A DNA stretch of 64,000 bases from Hydrogenophilales bacterium 28-61-23 (GTDB taxonomy: Bacteria; Pseudomonadota; Gammaproteobacteria; Burkholderiales; Thiobacillaceae). The position numbers were made by a program, and so were the translations under genes. The first letter of the stretch is position 1. Every line of letters starts with the position of its first letter. The notes under the pieces are model-generated. The model saw only the letters and a program-made list of their open reading frames with translations. It was not told the origin of the DNA and ran no database searches. The stretch covers positions 372,001 through 436,000 of the forward strand of contig NCGJ01000003.1 in the NCBI GenBank assembly GCA_002281555.1, in the 5' to 3' direction. This document shows, piece by piece, positions 17,239 through 27,307 of this stretch.

Positions 17239-20200
17239 GCTCGCCGAGTTCGCCCTCACCCAACGTCTGCTCACCCTGCTGTTCACGCTGCTGCTGGTGG
17301 TGGCGGGCGTGCAGGCCTGGCGCGAAATCCCCATCGACGCCTTCCCGGACGTTTCGACCACCCAGGTCAAGCTGATCCTGAAAGCGCCCGGCATGACGCC
17401 GGAAGAAGTCGAGGCGCGCATCGTGGCGCCGATCGAAACCGAGATGCTGGGCATTCCCAAGCACATCACCATCGACTTCGAGGATGGCACCGACATCTAC
17501 TGGGCGCGCCAGCAGGTGGCCGAGCGCCTTGCCGCGGCGATGGGCGATCTGCCGGCCGGCGTCTCCGGCGGCATGGCGCCGATCACCACGCCGCTGTCGG
17601 AAATGTTCATGTTCACCGTCGACGGGCCGTTGCCGCTGGACGAGCGGCGCGCCTTGCTCGACTGGGTGATCCGCCCGCAATTGCGCACCCTGGCCGGTGT
17701 CGCCGACGTCAACGCCCTGGGCGGTTTCGTGCGCAGCTTCGAAGTGGCGCCCGACAACGCGGCGATGAGTTCGCGTGGCGTCACCCTGGCGGAACTGATG
17801 ACGGCGCTGGAAAGCAATCTGAAGAACGACGGCGCCGGTCGCCTGGCCGAGGGCGACGAAGTCTGGGTGGTGCGCATCGAGGGCGCGGTGAAGTCGCTCG
17901 ACGATCTGGCCGCCATCGTGGTCAAAAAAGTGGGCGGCGTGCCGATACGGGTCGCCGATGTGGCTCAGGTGCGCCTATCCAGCCTGACCCGCTACGGCGG
18001 CGTTACCCAGGACGGCAAAGGCGAGGCGGTGGAAGGCCTGGTGCTCGGCCTGAAGGGCGCCAATGCCCAACAGGTGGTGGCGCTGGTGAAGCAGCGGCTC
18101 AAGGCAATCGCGCCGACGCTGCCCAAGGGTGTCACGGTGAATGCGTTCTATGACCGTTCCAGTCTGGTCGAACGCGCCGTCGGTACGGTAACGCGGGCGC
18201 TCATGGAGGCCACCGTGCTGGTGCTGGCGTTGTTGTTCCTGTTTCTCGGCAACGTGCGCGCCGCGTTGACCGTGGCGGTGGTTCTGCCGCTGTCGGCGCT
18301 GGCCGCGTTCTGGCTGATGCGCCGCTTCGGCCTGTCCGCCAACCTGATGAGCCTGGGCGGCCTCGCCATCGCCATCGGCCTGCTGGTCGACGCGGCGGTG
18401 GTGGTGGTGGAAAACATCGTCACCCGGCTGGCGCATGCCAGCGGCGCGCCCAAGCTGCATGAGGTCTACCGGGCGGTGCGCGAAGTTTCCGGGCCGACCA
18501 CGGCCGGCGTGCTGATCATCCTGATCGTGTTCCTGCCGCTGCTCAGCCTGGAAGGCCTGGAGGGCAAGCTGTTCATCCCGGTCGCGTTGACCATCGTGTT
18601 CGCTCTGGGCGCGGCGTTGTTGCTGTCGCTGACCGTGGTGCCGGCCCTGGGCGCGCTGCTGATCAAGGAAGGCGCACATGGCGAACCCTGGCTGATGCGG
18701 CAACTGGATCGCGGTTACCGGCCGCTGCTGGATTGGGCGCTGGGCCATTTCCGCCTGATCATGGCCGGCGCTTTCGCCTTGCTGCTGGCGGCGGCGGCGA
18801 TCTACCCGTTCATCGGCAAATCCTTCATGCCGACGCTGGACGAGGGCGACTTGCTGGTGCAACTGGAGAAACTGCCCTCGATCAGCCTGGAAGCCAGCCT
18901 CGCCATCGATACCCGGGTGCAGCAGGCCTTGCTGGCGCGGGTGCCGGAGGTGAAGGGCGTGGTGGCGCGCGCCGGTTCCGACGAACTCGGCCTCGACCCG
19001 ATGAGCCTGAACCAGACCGACACCTTCCTGGTGCTGAAGCCGAAGGAAACCTGGCGCAAGCCGGACAAGGAATGGCTGATGGAAGAGATCCGCAAGGTGA
19101 TGGCGGATTTCCCTGGCGTCACCTTCGGTTTCACCCAGCCGATCGACATGCGCGTCTCGGAAATGCTGACCGGTTCGCGCGGCGATCTGGCGGTGAAGGT
19201 GTTCGGCACCGATCTGGCCACGCTGAACACGCTGGCCGGCGAGATCGAAACGATGTTGGGCGGCATTCCCGGCGCGCAGGACGTGTTTTCGGTGAAGAAC
19301 GACGGCGTCCAGTATTTCCGGGTCGAAATCGATCGTCTGGCGCTGGGCCGTTACGGCCTCACGGTGGATGAGGTGTCCGATTTCCTCAAGGCGCATCTGG
19401 AAGGCGTCAAGCTGGGCGTGGTGCAGGAAGGCGCACGCCGCACGCCGCTGGTTGTGCGCGCCGGCGAGAACGTGCGCGCTTCGCCGGCCCTGTTCGAGCG
19501 CTTGCGCATTCCCACCGGCGACGGCCTGGCCATTCCGCTGACCGAGGTGGCGCATCTGATCCGCGCCGACGGCCCGGTGGCGGTAAACCGGGAAAACGGC
19601 GCGCGCTACGTGGTCATCCAGAGCAACGTCGCCGGGCGCGATCTGGTCGGCTTCGTCGAAGACGTGAAACGCGGTGTCGCCGCCAAGATCAAGCTGCCGC
19701 AAGGCTACAGCGTGGTTTACGGCGGCCAGTTCGAGAACCAGCAGCGCGCGGCCATGCGTTTGGCGGTGGTGGTGCCGGTGGCGCTGGGCCTGATCTTCCT
19801 GTTGCTGTTCGCCACTTTCCGCAGTCTGCGCCAGGCCGCGCTGATCATGGCCAACGCGCCGTTCGCCCTGGTCGGCGGCGTGATGGCGCTGGGCGTCACC
19901 GGCGAATACCTGTCGGTGCCGGCCTCGGTCGGCTTCATCGCCCTGCTCGGCATCGCGGTGTTGAACGGCGTCGTGCTGGTGTCGTACTTCAACCAGTTGC
20001 GCGACGAGGGACTGGACCCCACCAGCGTGGTGCGGGAAGGTTCCTTGCGCCGTCTGCGGCCGGTGATGATGACCGCCTGCATCACCGCCTTCGGCCTGTT
20101 GCCGCTGCTCACCGCCAGCGGGCCGGGATCGGAAATCCAGAAACCGCTGGCCATCGTGGTGATGGGCGGCCTGTTCACCTCCACCGTACTGACCCTGCTG

Positions 20201-20248
20201 GTGTTGCCGGTGTTGTATCGGCGCTTCATTCTTGGAGATAAAACATGA
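17228..20248 (+). CDS. Heavy-metal-efflux RND pump (CusA/CzcA family)
   Basis: 1006 residues, near the family norm. The N-terminus (LLTLLFTLLLVVAGVQAWREIPIDAFPDVSTTQVKLI) and the TM4 stretch GLLVDAAVVVVENIVTRL are diagnostic of the heavy-metal RND subfamily, as is DEGDLLVQLEKLPSISLEAS. It exports metal cations from periplasm or cytoplasm using the proton gradient. I cannot assign Cu/Ag versus Zn/Co/Cd. It is the second gene of a four-gene operon in which all genes overlap. Confidence 0.95.
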   Translation: MLNKLAEFALTQRLLTLLFTLLLVVAGVQAWREIPIDAFPDVSTTQVKLILKAPGMTPEEVEARIVAPIETEMLGIPKHITIDFEDGTDIYWARQQVAERLAAAMGDLPAGVSGGMAPITTPLSEMFMFTVDGPLPLDERRALLDWVIRPQLRTLAGVADVNALGGFVRSFEVAPDNAAMSSRGVTLAELMTALESNLKNDGAGRLAEGDEVWVVRIEGAVKSLDDLAAIVVKKVGGVPIRVADVAQVRLSSLTRYGGVTQDGKGEAVEGLVLGLKGANAQQVVALVKQRLKAIAPTLPKGVTVNAFYDRSSLVERAVGTVTRALMEATVLVLALLFLFLGNVRAALTVAVVLPLSALAAFWLMRRFGLSANLMSLGGLAIAIGLLVDAAVVVVENIVTRLAHASGAPKLHEVYRAVREVSGPTTAGVLIILIVFLPLLSLEGLEGKLFIPVALTIVFALGAALLLSLTVVPALGALLIKEGAHGEPWLMRQLDRGYRPLLDWALGHFRLIMAGAFALLLAAAAIYPFIGKSFMPTLDEGDLLVQLEKLPSISLEASLAIDTRVQQALLARVPEVKGVVARAGSDELGLDPMSLNQTDTFLVLKPKETWRKPDKEWLMEEIRKVMADFPGVTFGFTQPIDMRVSEMLTGSRGDLAVKVFGTDLATLNTLAGEIETMLGGIPGAQDVFSVKNDGVQYFRVEIDRLALGRYGLTVDEVSDFLKAHLEGVKLGVVQEGARRTPLVVRAGENVRASPALFERLRIPTGDGLAIPLTEVAHLIRADGPVAVNRENGARYVVIQSNVAGRDLVGFVEDVKRGVAAKIKLPQGYSVVYGGQFENQQRAAMRLAVVVPVALGLIFLLLFATFRSLRQAALIMANAPFALVGGVMALGVTGEYLSVPASVGFIALLGIAVLNGVVLVSYFNQLRDEGLDPTSVVREGSLRRLRPVMMTACITAFGLLPLLTASGPGSEIQKPLAIVVMGGLFTSTVLTLLVLPVLYRRFILGDKT

Positions 20249-20550
20249 GTCTGGTTCAACTCATCCTGGTCGCTCCGGCCAACCTGGAAGAAACCCTGGC
20301 CGAATACCTGCTCGCGCACCCGGAATGGGGCGGCGCTTTCACGCTGCTCCACGTCGAGGGGCGCGGCAGCCGCGAGCACGCGTTGACGCCGCAGGAACAG
20401 GTGCGCGGCCGCGTCGCCCGCACCCAGTTCCAGGTCGTGCTGGAAGCCGATGCCGCCAGCCATTTGCTGGCCGAATTGAAACTTGCGTTCCCCAAACGGG
20501 ACGTGGCCTGGTGGCTGACACCGGTACTGGATTTTGGGAGATTGGCATGA
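20245..20550 (+). CDS. DUF3240 small protein of the efflux operon
   Basis: 101 residues, overlapping the pump stop by 4 nt and the outer-membrane-factor start by 4 nt. The pattern LVAPANLEETLAEYLLAHPEWGG, EQVRGRVARTQFQVVLEA and WWLTPVLDFGRL matches the DUF3240 family, which is repeatedly found inside heavy-metal RND operons and has a ferredoxin-like, PII-like look. A regulatory or metal-sensing role is inferred from position only. Confidence 0.8.
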   Translation: MSLVQLILVAPANLEETLAEYLLAHPEWGGAFTLLHVEGRGSREHALTPQEQVRGRVARTQFQVVLEADAASHLLAELKLAFPKRDVAWWLTPVLDFGRLA

Positions 20551-21854
20551 AATCGAAGTTGCATTTGCGCCGCGGCCTGATGGCGACCAGCCTGTTATTG
20601 CTATTCGGCGCGTCCGCCCACGCGGCGGTCGAACTGCCAGCCCCGGCCGACCTGCCTCCCGTCGCCGCCGCGGACGCCGCTCTGGACGCCTACCCTGGCG
20701 TGCTCGCGGCCCAGTCTCGGGTCGCCGCGGCGCGGGCCGAAGGACGTCGCCTCTCCGCCGGAGAATACGAATATCAGGCGCGCGCTGGCTATACCCGGCG
20801 CCGCGAAAGCGGGATCGGCGGCATGAACGATTGGTCGATGGGCATCGAACGCGGCCTGCGTTTGCCCGGCAAGAGCAGGCTGGATGCGGAAGCCGGCGCC
20901 ACTCTGGCCGCCCAGGCCGAGGAGCGGGTGGGCGATGCCCGCCACGAAGCCGCGCGCGAACTGATCGCCGCCTGGTACGCAGCATTGCGCGGCCAGAGCG
21001 CGGCCCAGGCCTGGCGCGAGCAGGCCGCCTTGTTGCGACAACAGCATGAAGTGGTGGCCAAACGGATCAAGGCGGGCGATGCCGCCAAGATGGAACAATC
21101 GCAGGCCGAAGCCGCCGTGCTGCAGGCCGAAGCCGAAGCACGCCGCGCCGAAGCCGCCGCGGCCGAGGCGGCCGCCAGCCTTTCCGCGCGTTTTCCGGGG
21201 TTGCCACTGCCGGGGTTGCCACGGCCGGGTTTGCCCGCGCCCGCGCTGAAGGACGGCCCGCCCCTGGCGCTGACCGGCGGCGCAAACGAGTGGGTGAACG
21301 TGGCGCTGGAACACAACCACGAGCTGGCCATTCTGCGCAAGGAAACCGAGCGCATGCGCATCATGGCGCGTCGCCATCAGTCCGATCTGACTCCGGACCC
21401 GACCCTGGGCCTGCATTTTTCCCGCGAGCGCGACGGCCAGGACAATCTGCTCGGCGTCAGCCTCGCCCTGCCGCTGCCCGGCGAGGGCCGCCGCGCGCGC
21501 GCGGATGTGGCGACCGAAGAGGCGCGCGCGCTGGCGCACATGGAAGTCGCCGCGAAAGCACGCATCGTGGGTGAAATTCAGCTCACCCACACCCGCCTGC
21601 AAGGCGCTTTGAGCCGACTTCAATCGCTCAAGGACATGTCGCTTCAGCTCAACGGCTACGCCGAACTCGCCTGGCGCGCTTATCAGCTGGGCGAAACCTC
21701 GTTGTGGGAGGCGTTGAACGCGCGCAAGAGCGCGCAAGACGCCCGCCGCGAAGCCATGTTGTCACGCCTCGATGCACATGAAACCGCCGCTCGTCTGCTG
21801 CTGGATAGTCATCAGCTTTGGCCGTTCGAGCGTGACCATGACTCTGCCCATTAG
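20547..21854 (+). CDS. TolC-family outer-membrane factor (CusC/CzcC-like)
   Basis: 435 residues from the ATG at 20547. A signal peptide ends at AHAA (about residue 27). The two alpha-barrel repeats are visible as long Ala/Glu/Arg-rich helices (VAAARAEGRRLSAGEYEYQARAGYT; AEAAVLQAEAEARRAEAAAAEA). It forms the exit duct of the tripartite pump. A proline/leucine-rich repeat (LPLPGLPRPGLPAP) interrupts the helices at the midpoint, an unusual low-complexity linker. Confidence 0.88.
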   Translation: MKSKLHLRRGLMATSLLLLFGASAHAAVELPAPADLPPVAAADAALDAYPGVLAAQSRVAAARAEGRRLSAGEYEYQARAGYTRRRESGIGGMNDWSMGIERGLRLPGKSRLDAEAGATLAAQAEERVGDARHEAARELIAAWYAALRGQSAAQAWREQAALLRQQHEVVAKRIKAGDAAKMEQSQAEAAVLQAEAEARRAEAAAAEAAASLSARFPGLPLPGLPRPGLPAPALKDGPPLALTGGANEWVNVALEHNHELAILRKETERMRIMARRHQSDLTPDPTLGLHFSRERDGQDNLLGVSLALPLPGEGRRARADVATEEARALAHMEVAAKARIVGEIQLTHTRLQGALSRLQSLKDMSLQLNGYAELAWRAYQLGETSLWEALNARKSAQDARREAMLSRLDAHETAARLLLDSHQLWPFERDHDSAH

Positions 21855-21991
21855 TCTGCCCAGAAACCGGGCCTGGCGCATCACTGAGTCAATCGCAGGC
21901 CCGATAGCGTTCGGGCATCGGCCGGGTTAGCTCCAGAGCGCGTTTTCGCGTCGATAATGCGGTTGCCGAGACAATCTCTGGAGCCGCTGAA

Positions 21992-22837
21992 TTGAATCCC
22001 CCCGCGTCCCAATACATCGTGCCGGTCCTCGCCGGCGGCGGCACCCGCTTGCCGGCGCATGTCGGCGTGATGACCGCGCTGCGTGACATGAATTACGCTT
22101 ACCGGCATATCGTCGGCGTTTCCGGCGGCAGCGTGGTGGCGGCGCTGGCGGCATTCGGCAAGACGCCGGAGACCATGCGGCAGTTGTTCCGCGATGTCGA
22201 TTTCAGCCAGTTTCGCGGCTACTCGCTGCTCAACCTGTTGTTGCGTGGCGGTCTGTCGAACGGCAAGCGCTTCGAACGCTGGCTGGAAGGCGAAATCAGC
22301 GGTGCCTGTTTCAAGGATTGCCCGGTCGAGCTGCATGTGGTGGCGACCGATGTGCGTTCCGGCCAGCCGGTCATCTTCAACCGCAAGAACACGCCGGATC
22401 TATCGGTGGCGCGCGCGGTGCTCTATTCCATCTCGATCCCGCTGCTGTTTCAGTTCCACCATCATGGTCGGCATGTGATGGTGGATGGCAGCATCATCGC
22501 CGAGGAGAGCTTGTTTCGCGACTGGGCCGGCGACCGCACGCCGGTGTTCTGCTTCCGGCTGCGCGATAACCGGGTCGCGGCGGAGCATCCTGCCCGCAAG
22601 ATCCTGCCGGTGGCGGATTACCTGTTCATGCTGATGCGCACCTTCATGAGCACGCTGTCGCGCGAATACATGACCGAAGTGCTCTGGCTGAATACCGTGC
22701 TGATCGAGACCGAAGGCATGTCGCCGCTTGAATTCCGCATGACGCCAGAACAGAAAAACAGCCTGTTCGATTCCGGCTACAACACCACGCGCGAATATTT
22801 GCCGGCGAAACTTGCGCGGTGGAATGGTGAAGGGTGA
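21992..22837 (+). CDS. Patatin-like phospholipase
   Basis: 281 residues beginning at a TTG (21992) with GGAG about 9 bp upstream; no ATG gives the conserved N-terminus. The patatin features are all present: oxyanion loop GGGTRLPAHVG, nucleophile elbow GVSGGS, and the catalytic Asp in VMVDGS. These are Ser-Asp dyad lipid acyl hydrolases. No signal peptide is seen, so it is likely cytoplasmic. The function in this organism is unknown; it stands between the efflux operon and cbbQ. Confidence 0.88.
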   Translation: MNPPASQYIVPVLAGGGTRLPAHVGVMTALRDMNYAYRHIVGVSGGSVVAALAAFGKTPETMRQLFRDVDFSQFRGYSLLNLLLRGGLSNGKRFERWLEGEISGACFKDCPVELHVVATDVRSGQPVIFNRKNTPDLSVARAVLYSISIPLLFQFHHHGRHVMVDGSIIAEESLFRDWAGDRTPVFCFRLRDNRVAAEHPARKILPVADYLFMLMRTFMSTLSREYMTEVLWLNTVLIETEGMSPLEFRMTPEQKNSLFDSGYNTTREYLPAKLARWNGEG

Positions 22838-22932
22838 AATGTGACTGACAGGTGACGCATCCCGCATCCCGCATCCCGAATTTCACATTTCACCAGCGGC
22901 GCAGCCGCACCACCCTACACGGAGTTCCCGCC

Positions 22933-23745
22933 TTGAACGCCCAAACGCTCGTCCCCGAAGAACACTACATCCAGAAAGAGCCGTATTACGAAGCGGTCGG
23001 CAATGAAATCGCCATCTTCGAGGCCGCCTACAAACACAAACTGCCGATCCTGCTGAAAGGCCCCACCGGCTGCGGCAAGACCCGCTTCATGGAATACATG
23101 GCCTGGCGCTTGAAGCGGCCGCTGATCACCGTCTCCTGCCATGACGACCTCACCGCTTCCGACCTGGTCGGCCGCTTTCTGGTCAAGGGCGGCGAAACCG
23201 TCTGGGTCGACGGCCCGCTCACCCGTGCCGTGCGCGTCGGCGGCATCTGCTACCTGGATGAAATCGTCGAAGCGCGCAAAGACACCATGGTCGTCATCCA
23301 CCCGCTGGCCGACGACCGCCGCACCCTGCCGATGGAAAAACTCGGCCAGTTGCTGGAAGCCTCCGACGATTTCTGCCTGGCCATTTCCTACAACCCCGGC
23401 TACCAGAGCGTGCTGAAAGACCTCAAGCAATCGACCCGGCAACGCTTCGTCGCACTCGAATTCGACTACCCGGCGGCCGAACTGGAACGCAAGATCGTCG
23501 CCACCGAATCCGGTGTCGACGCGGCCCTGGCCGAGAAACTGGTCAAGTTCGCCCAGATGACCCGCAACCTGAAAGGCAGCGGCCTGGAAGAAGGCGCATC
23601 CACCCGCTTGCTGGTCCACGCCGGCAAACTGATCAACGGCGGCATCGACCCGGTGACGGCTTGCCGCAGCGCGGTCGCGCAGGCGGTCACCGACGACGGC
23701 GACATGCTGGCGGCGATCCAGGAGTTGTCTTCGTCGTTGTTTTGA
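22933..23745 (+). CDS. cbbQ: CbbQ-type MoxR AAA+ ATPase (Rubisco activase subunit)
   Basis: 270 residues from a TTG at 22933 with CGGAG upstream; this matches CbbQ length. Walker A GPTGCGKT is at 43-50, followed by the CbbQ signature [33 protein letters not shown], Walker B ICYLDE and the sensor [21 protein letters not shown]. CbbQ with CbbO remodels inhibited Rubisco. The close relative NorQ (nitric-oxide reductase assembly) is an alternative, but the sequence and the partner fit CbbQ. cbbO follows only after an inserted toxin-antitoxin pair. Confidence 0.88.
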   Translation: MNAQTLVPEEHYIQKEPYYEAVGNEIAIFEAAYKHKLPILLKGPTGCGKTRFMEYMAWRLKRPLITVSCHDDLTASDLVGRFLVKGGETVWVDGPLTRAVRVGGICYLDEIVEARKDTMVVIHPLADDRRTLPMEKLGQLLEASDDFCLAISYNPGYQSVLKDLKQSTRQRFVALEFDYPAAELERKIVATESGVDAALAEKLVKFAQMTRNLKGSGLEEGASTRLLVHAGKLINGGIDPVTACRSAVAQAVTDDGDMLAAIQELSSSLF

Positions 23746-23895
23746 GGACGGGCCAAGTGGGCCACATCATGCGGCCAGGCGCGCAACTGTCTTACCTGCT
23801 GCCGCTCAACGATATCGCCAGAGCACCGATCGCCAGCACCCAGCCGCCGCGCGGCACGCTGATATGACACATGCGCTCTGCCCCCCTTTCCGCCC

Positions 23896-24669
<774 letters not shown>

Positions 24670-24676
24670 TTCACTG

Positions 24677-26797
24677 ATGAGCACACACCTCCGCACCACT
24701 CAGGAAATCACCGAACTGCTGGAAGGCTGGCTGGAGGCGGATTTTTCGTTCCGCAAGGTCGGCCCGACGGCGGAGAAACTCGCTGACTTGCCGGTCGCCG
24801 AGCAGGATTTCATCCTCGATTGGGTCAAGCGCGTGGCCAGTTCCAATTTGGAAGTCGCCTGGCAATTCGCCCGCCGCGCGCCGGCGCTGATCGGCCGCAT
24901 GGATCGCCGCGTCATGGAAGCCTGGGTGCTGGGAGCGTGCGATGTGTATGACCGCCTCGGGCTGCGGCATTGCCTGACGGTGATGGAAGAGGCGGATCAC
25001 TTCGCCGAGCGGCAACTGGAAATGAGCGCCGGCGTGCTGTTCGACGACGTGGCCGGCGTGCTGGGCAATTTCGTGCGCGGGCTGTCTGGCCGCCGACTGG
25101 CGATGGAGCAGGCCAAACACGTCCACACCGATACCGAAAAGATTTTTCTGCCCGGCATGCTGGCGCGTTTCCCGACCATTTCGGACAACTTCAAGCTGGC
25201 CAAGGCGATGGTGGCGCTGCTCTGGGCGCAGACCCGCTTCGGCACCTTCCGCGTCGATCTGGTGGCTGCCTGCGCCGATTTTCCCGAGCCGGAACGGGCG
25301 TTGCGGCAACTGCATGCGCTGGAAACGCTGCGCCTGACCGCCTGCATTTCGCGCGAATTGCCCGGTTTGCATCGCGAGATGGAACGTCTGAAGAACGAAT
25401 TGGGCGAAGGCCTGCCGGTGGGCTGGGGACACTTTGCGCAACGTCTCGCAGACCGCGATGCGAGCATCGAAGACAGCGTGAAATTGCTTGGCGACGCGTA
25501 TCAACTACCCGATTTCTTGCCCTGGTGCTATCAGGGCGAACTGCGCCCGGACGCCGTCGCTGCCGCCTTCGCGGCGCGCCAGGAAAAGGAGAAGGCGCGG
25601 CTGCGCGTGAAGCTGGGCGAGTTGCTGGATGAACATCAGCGCCACAAACCGCGTAGCCCGGATGCAGCGGAGCGGAATCCGGGGCAGTTCGAGGCCGAGG
25701 TCAACGACGAAGACGGCCGCATGGACATGGAACTGACGCTGGACGGTATGCCGATCGCGCCGCCGGAGGACGTGAAGCAGTTGATGGCGTCGGTGTTCCT
25801 CGATTTCGGCGAAATTCCGCCCGAATATCTGGTCGCCGCCGGCGATGGCGAGTACGACGCCAGCCTGCTCTACGACACACAGGCCGACCCGGATAAAGTC
25901 TGGCAGGGCACGTATCACGAAGAAGGCGCGCTGTTTTATCCCGAGTGGGACATGGGCCGGCAGCATTACCGCAAGAACTGGTGCGTGATGCGCGAGAAGG
26001 ACGTACCGCCGATCTACGACAGTTTTTACCGCGAGACGCTGGATAAACACGCCGGCCTGGTCAAACAGTTACGCAAGGCTTTCGAAGCCATGCGCGATGA
26101 AAACAAACTGCTCAAGCGGCAGGCCTATGGCGATGAAGTCGATATCGACGCGCTGGTCGAGGCGCTGGCCGATGCCAGGGACGGCAGCGAAATGTCCGAC
26201 CGCCTGTTCATGCGCCAGCACCGCGCCGAGCGAAATATCGCCGTCGCCTTCATGGTCGACATGAGCGGCAGCACAAAGGGCTGGATCAACGAGGCCGAGC
26301 GCGAGGCGCTGGTGTTGCTGTGCGAGGCGTTGGAACGTCTGGGCGACCGTTACGCGATCTACGGTTTTTCCGGCACCACGCGCAAACGCTGCGAGCTGTA
26401 CCGCGTCAAAGAGTTCGACGAGCCCTACAACGCCGAAGTGAAAGCGCGCATTTCCGGCATACGCGCGCAGGAATACACGCGCATGGGCTTTGCTATCCGC
26501 CACCTCACCGACCTGCTAAAAAAGATAGAAGCGCGTACCAAGGTGCTGGTGACGCTATCGGATGGACGGCCGGACGATTACTTCGATGTCTATCGCGGCC
26601 AATACGGCATCGAAGATACACGCATGGCGCTGCTGGAAGCGCGCCGCTCCGGCGTGCATCCGTTCTGCATCACCATCGACCGCGAAGCGCGCGACTACCT
26701 TCCGCACATGTACGGCGCTGCCCGCTACATCATCCTCGACGATGTGCGCCAACTTCCGTTCAAGGTGTCCGATATTTACCGCCGCATTACTAGTTGA
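24677..26797 (+). CDS. cbbO: CbbO-type VWA protein (Rubisco activase adaptor)
   Basis: 706 residues. A C-terminal von Willebrand A domain carries an intact MIDAS, DMSGS (Asp 528, Ser 530, Ser 532) with VLVTLSDGRPDDYFD downstream. The long N-terminal region resembles CbbO/NorD. CbbO binds Rubisco through its VWA domain and recruits the CbbQ hexamer. The length is somewhat below the roughly 770 residues of studied CbbO. An in-frame REP-like palindrome encodes about residues 326-337 in the linker before the acidic segment. No Rubisco gene lies within the window. Confidence 0.87.
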   Translation: MSTHLRTTQEITELLEGWLEADFSFRKVGPTAEKLADLPVAEQDFILDWVKRVASSNLEVAWQFARRAPALIGRMDRRVMEAWVLGACDVYDRLGLRHCLTVMEEADHFAERQLEMSAGVLFDDVAGVLGNFVRGLSGRRLAMEQAKHVHTDTEKIFLPGMLARFPTISDNFKLAKAMVALLWAQTRFGTFRVDLVAACADFPEPERALRQLHALETLRLTACISRELPGLHREMERLKNELGEGLPVGWGHFAQRLADRDASIEDSVKLLGDAYQLPDFLPWCYQGELRPDAVAAAFAARQEKEKARLRVKLGELLDEHQRHKPRSPDAAERNPGQFEAEVNDEDGRMDMELTLDGMPIAPPEDVKQLMASVFLDFGEIPPEYLVAAGDGEYDASLLYDTQADPDKVWQGTYHEEGALFYPEWDMGRQHYRKNWCVMREKDVPPIYDSFYRETLDKHAGLVKQLRKAFEAMRDENKLLKRQAYGDEVDIDALVEALADARDGSEMSDRLFMRQHRAERNIAVAFMVDMSGSTKGWINEAEREALVLLCEALERLGDRYAIYGFSGTTRKRCELYRVKEFDEPYNAEVKARISGIRAQEYTRMGFAIRHLTDLLKKIEARTKVLVTLSDGRPDDYFDVYRGQYGIEDTRMALLEARRSGVHPFCITIDREARDYLPHMYGAARYIILDDVRQLPFKVSDIYRRITS
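25652..25684. repeat. REP-like palindrome inside the cbbO frame
   Basis: GTAGCCCGGAT ... ATCCGGGG: the arms CCCGGAT (25657-25663) and ATCCGGG (25677-25683) flank a GCAGCGGAGCGGA core. This is the widespread 'GTAGCCCGGATG' intergenic repeat. A related copy starts near 30190. Here it is in frame and reads RSPDAAERNPGQF. Confidence 0.65.
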
Positions 26798-26866
26798 AGG
26801 TCCAAGATGAAGCCACAAGACGAAGCCTTATGTTCCACCGGCCCCGCTAATGGGATAATGCCCGCC

Positions 26867-27301
26867 ATGACTGAACAGCACACACCCTCTCCGCGTAGCC
26901 GCCTGCAAGCGTTGCTGGCGATCCCCGACAACCAGCGTACCGAGGAACAATGGGACGAGCTTCACGAGCTTGAGATCACCCTGGCTCCCGGCAATCGCAT
27001 CGGCCATCAGGACAAGCAACCCCCGCCAGGCGGACAAGGCAAGGGCGGCGGAGGCGGCGGTGGCCGTGGCGGCAACCCGAGAGGAGGCAATCCTAAAGGT
27101 GAAAATCGAGGCGGCGAGAACCGAGGCGGCCCGCGCGGCAACCAGCCACCGCGTCCACCCAGGCCCAGCCAGCCCAGCCAGCCGAGACCTGTCGATGCGG
27201 CTCCGGCTGAAGGCGATCAGGAAGCGCCCGCTGGCGACGCAAGCGCCAAGAAACCGTTCCGCCGGTTTCACAAGCGGCCGCCCAAGCCGGCGGAGTCTTA
27301 A
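26867..27301 (+). CDS. Low-complexity Gly/Arg/Pro-rich conserved protein
   Basis: 144 residues from the ATG at 26867; an alternative start at 26807 has a better AAGG site and would add 20 residues. The first 45 residues (SRLQALLAIPDNQRTEEQWDELHELEITLAPGNR) form a conserved-looking helical domain. Then come runs of Gly, repeats of GGNPRGGNPKGENRGGENRGG and Pro/Arg, and a basic end (KKPFRRFHKRPPKP). RGG-like tails often bind RNA, which is only a hint. I do not recognise a named family. It follows cbbO in the same direction. Confidence 0.6.
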   Translation: MTEQHTPSPRSRLQALLAIPDNQRTEEQWDELHELEITLAPGNRIGHQDKQPPPGGQGKGGGGGGGRGGNPRGGNPKGENRGGENRGGPRGNQPPRPPRPSQPSQPRPVDAAPAEGDQEAPAGDASAKKPFRRFHKRPPKPAES

Positions 27302-27307
27302 CCTGCT

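Noticed and set aside
17975-19702. 575-codon minus frame opposite the RND pump
   Set aside because: Composition is His/Gln/Arg-rich, typical of shadow frames in GC-rich DNA, and the sense frame is clearly a CusA/CzcA protein.
21855-21991. GGGCCTG...CAGGCCC stem before the patatin gene as an RNA gene or terminator
   Set aside because: A 7-bp stem with an 18-nt loop and no T-run; not convincing as a tRNA, small RNA or terminator.
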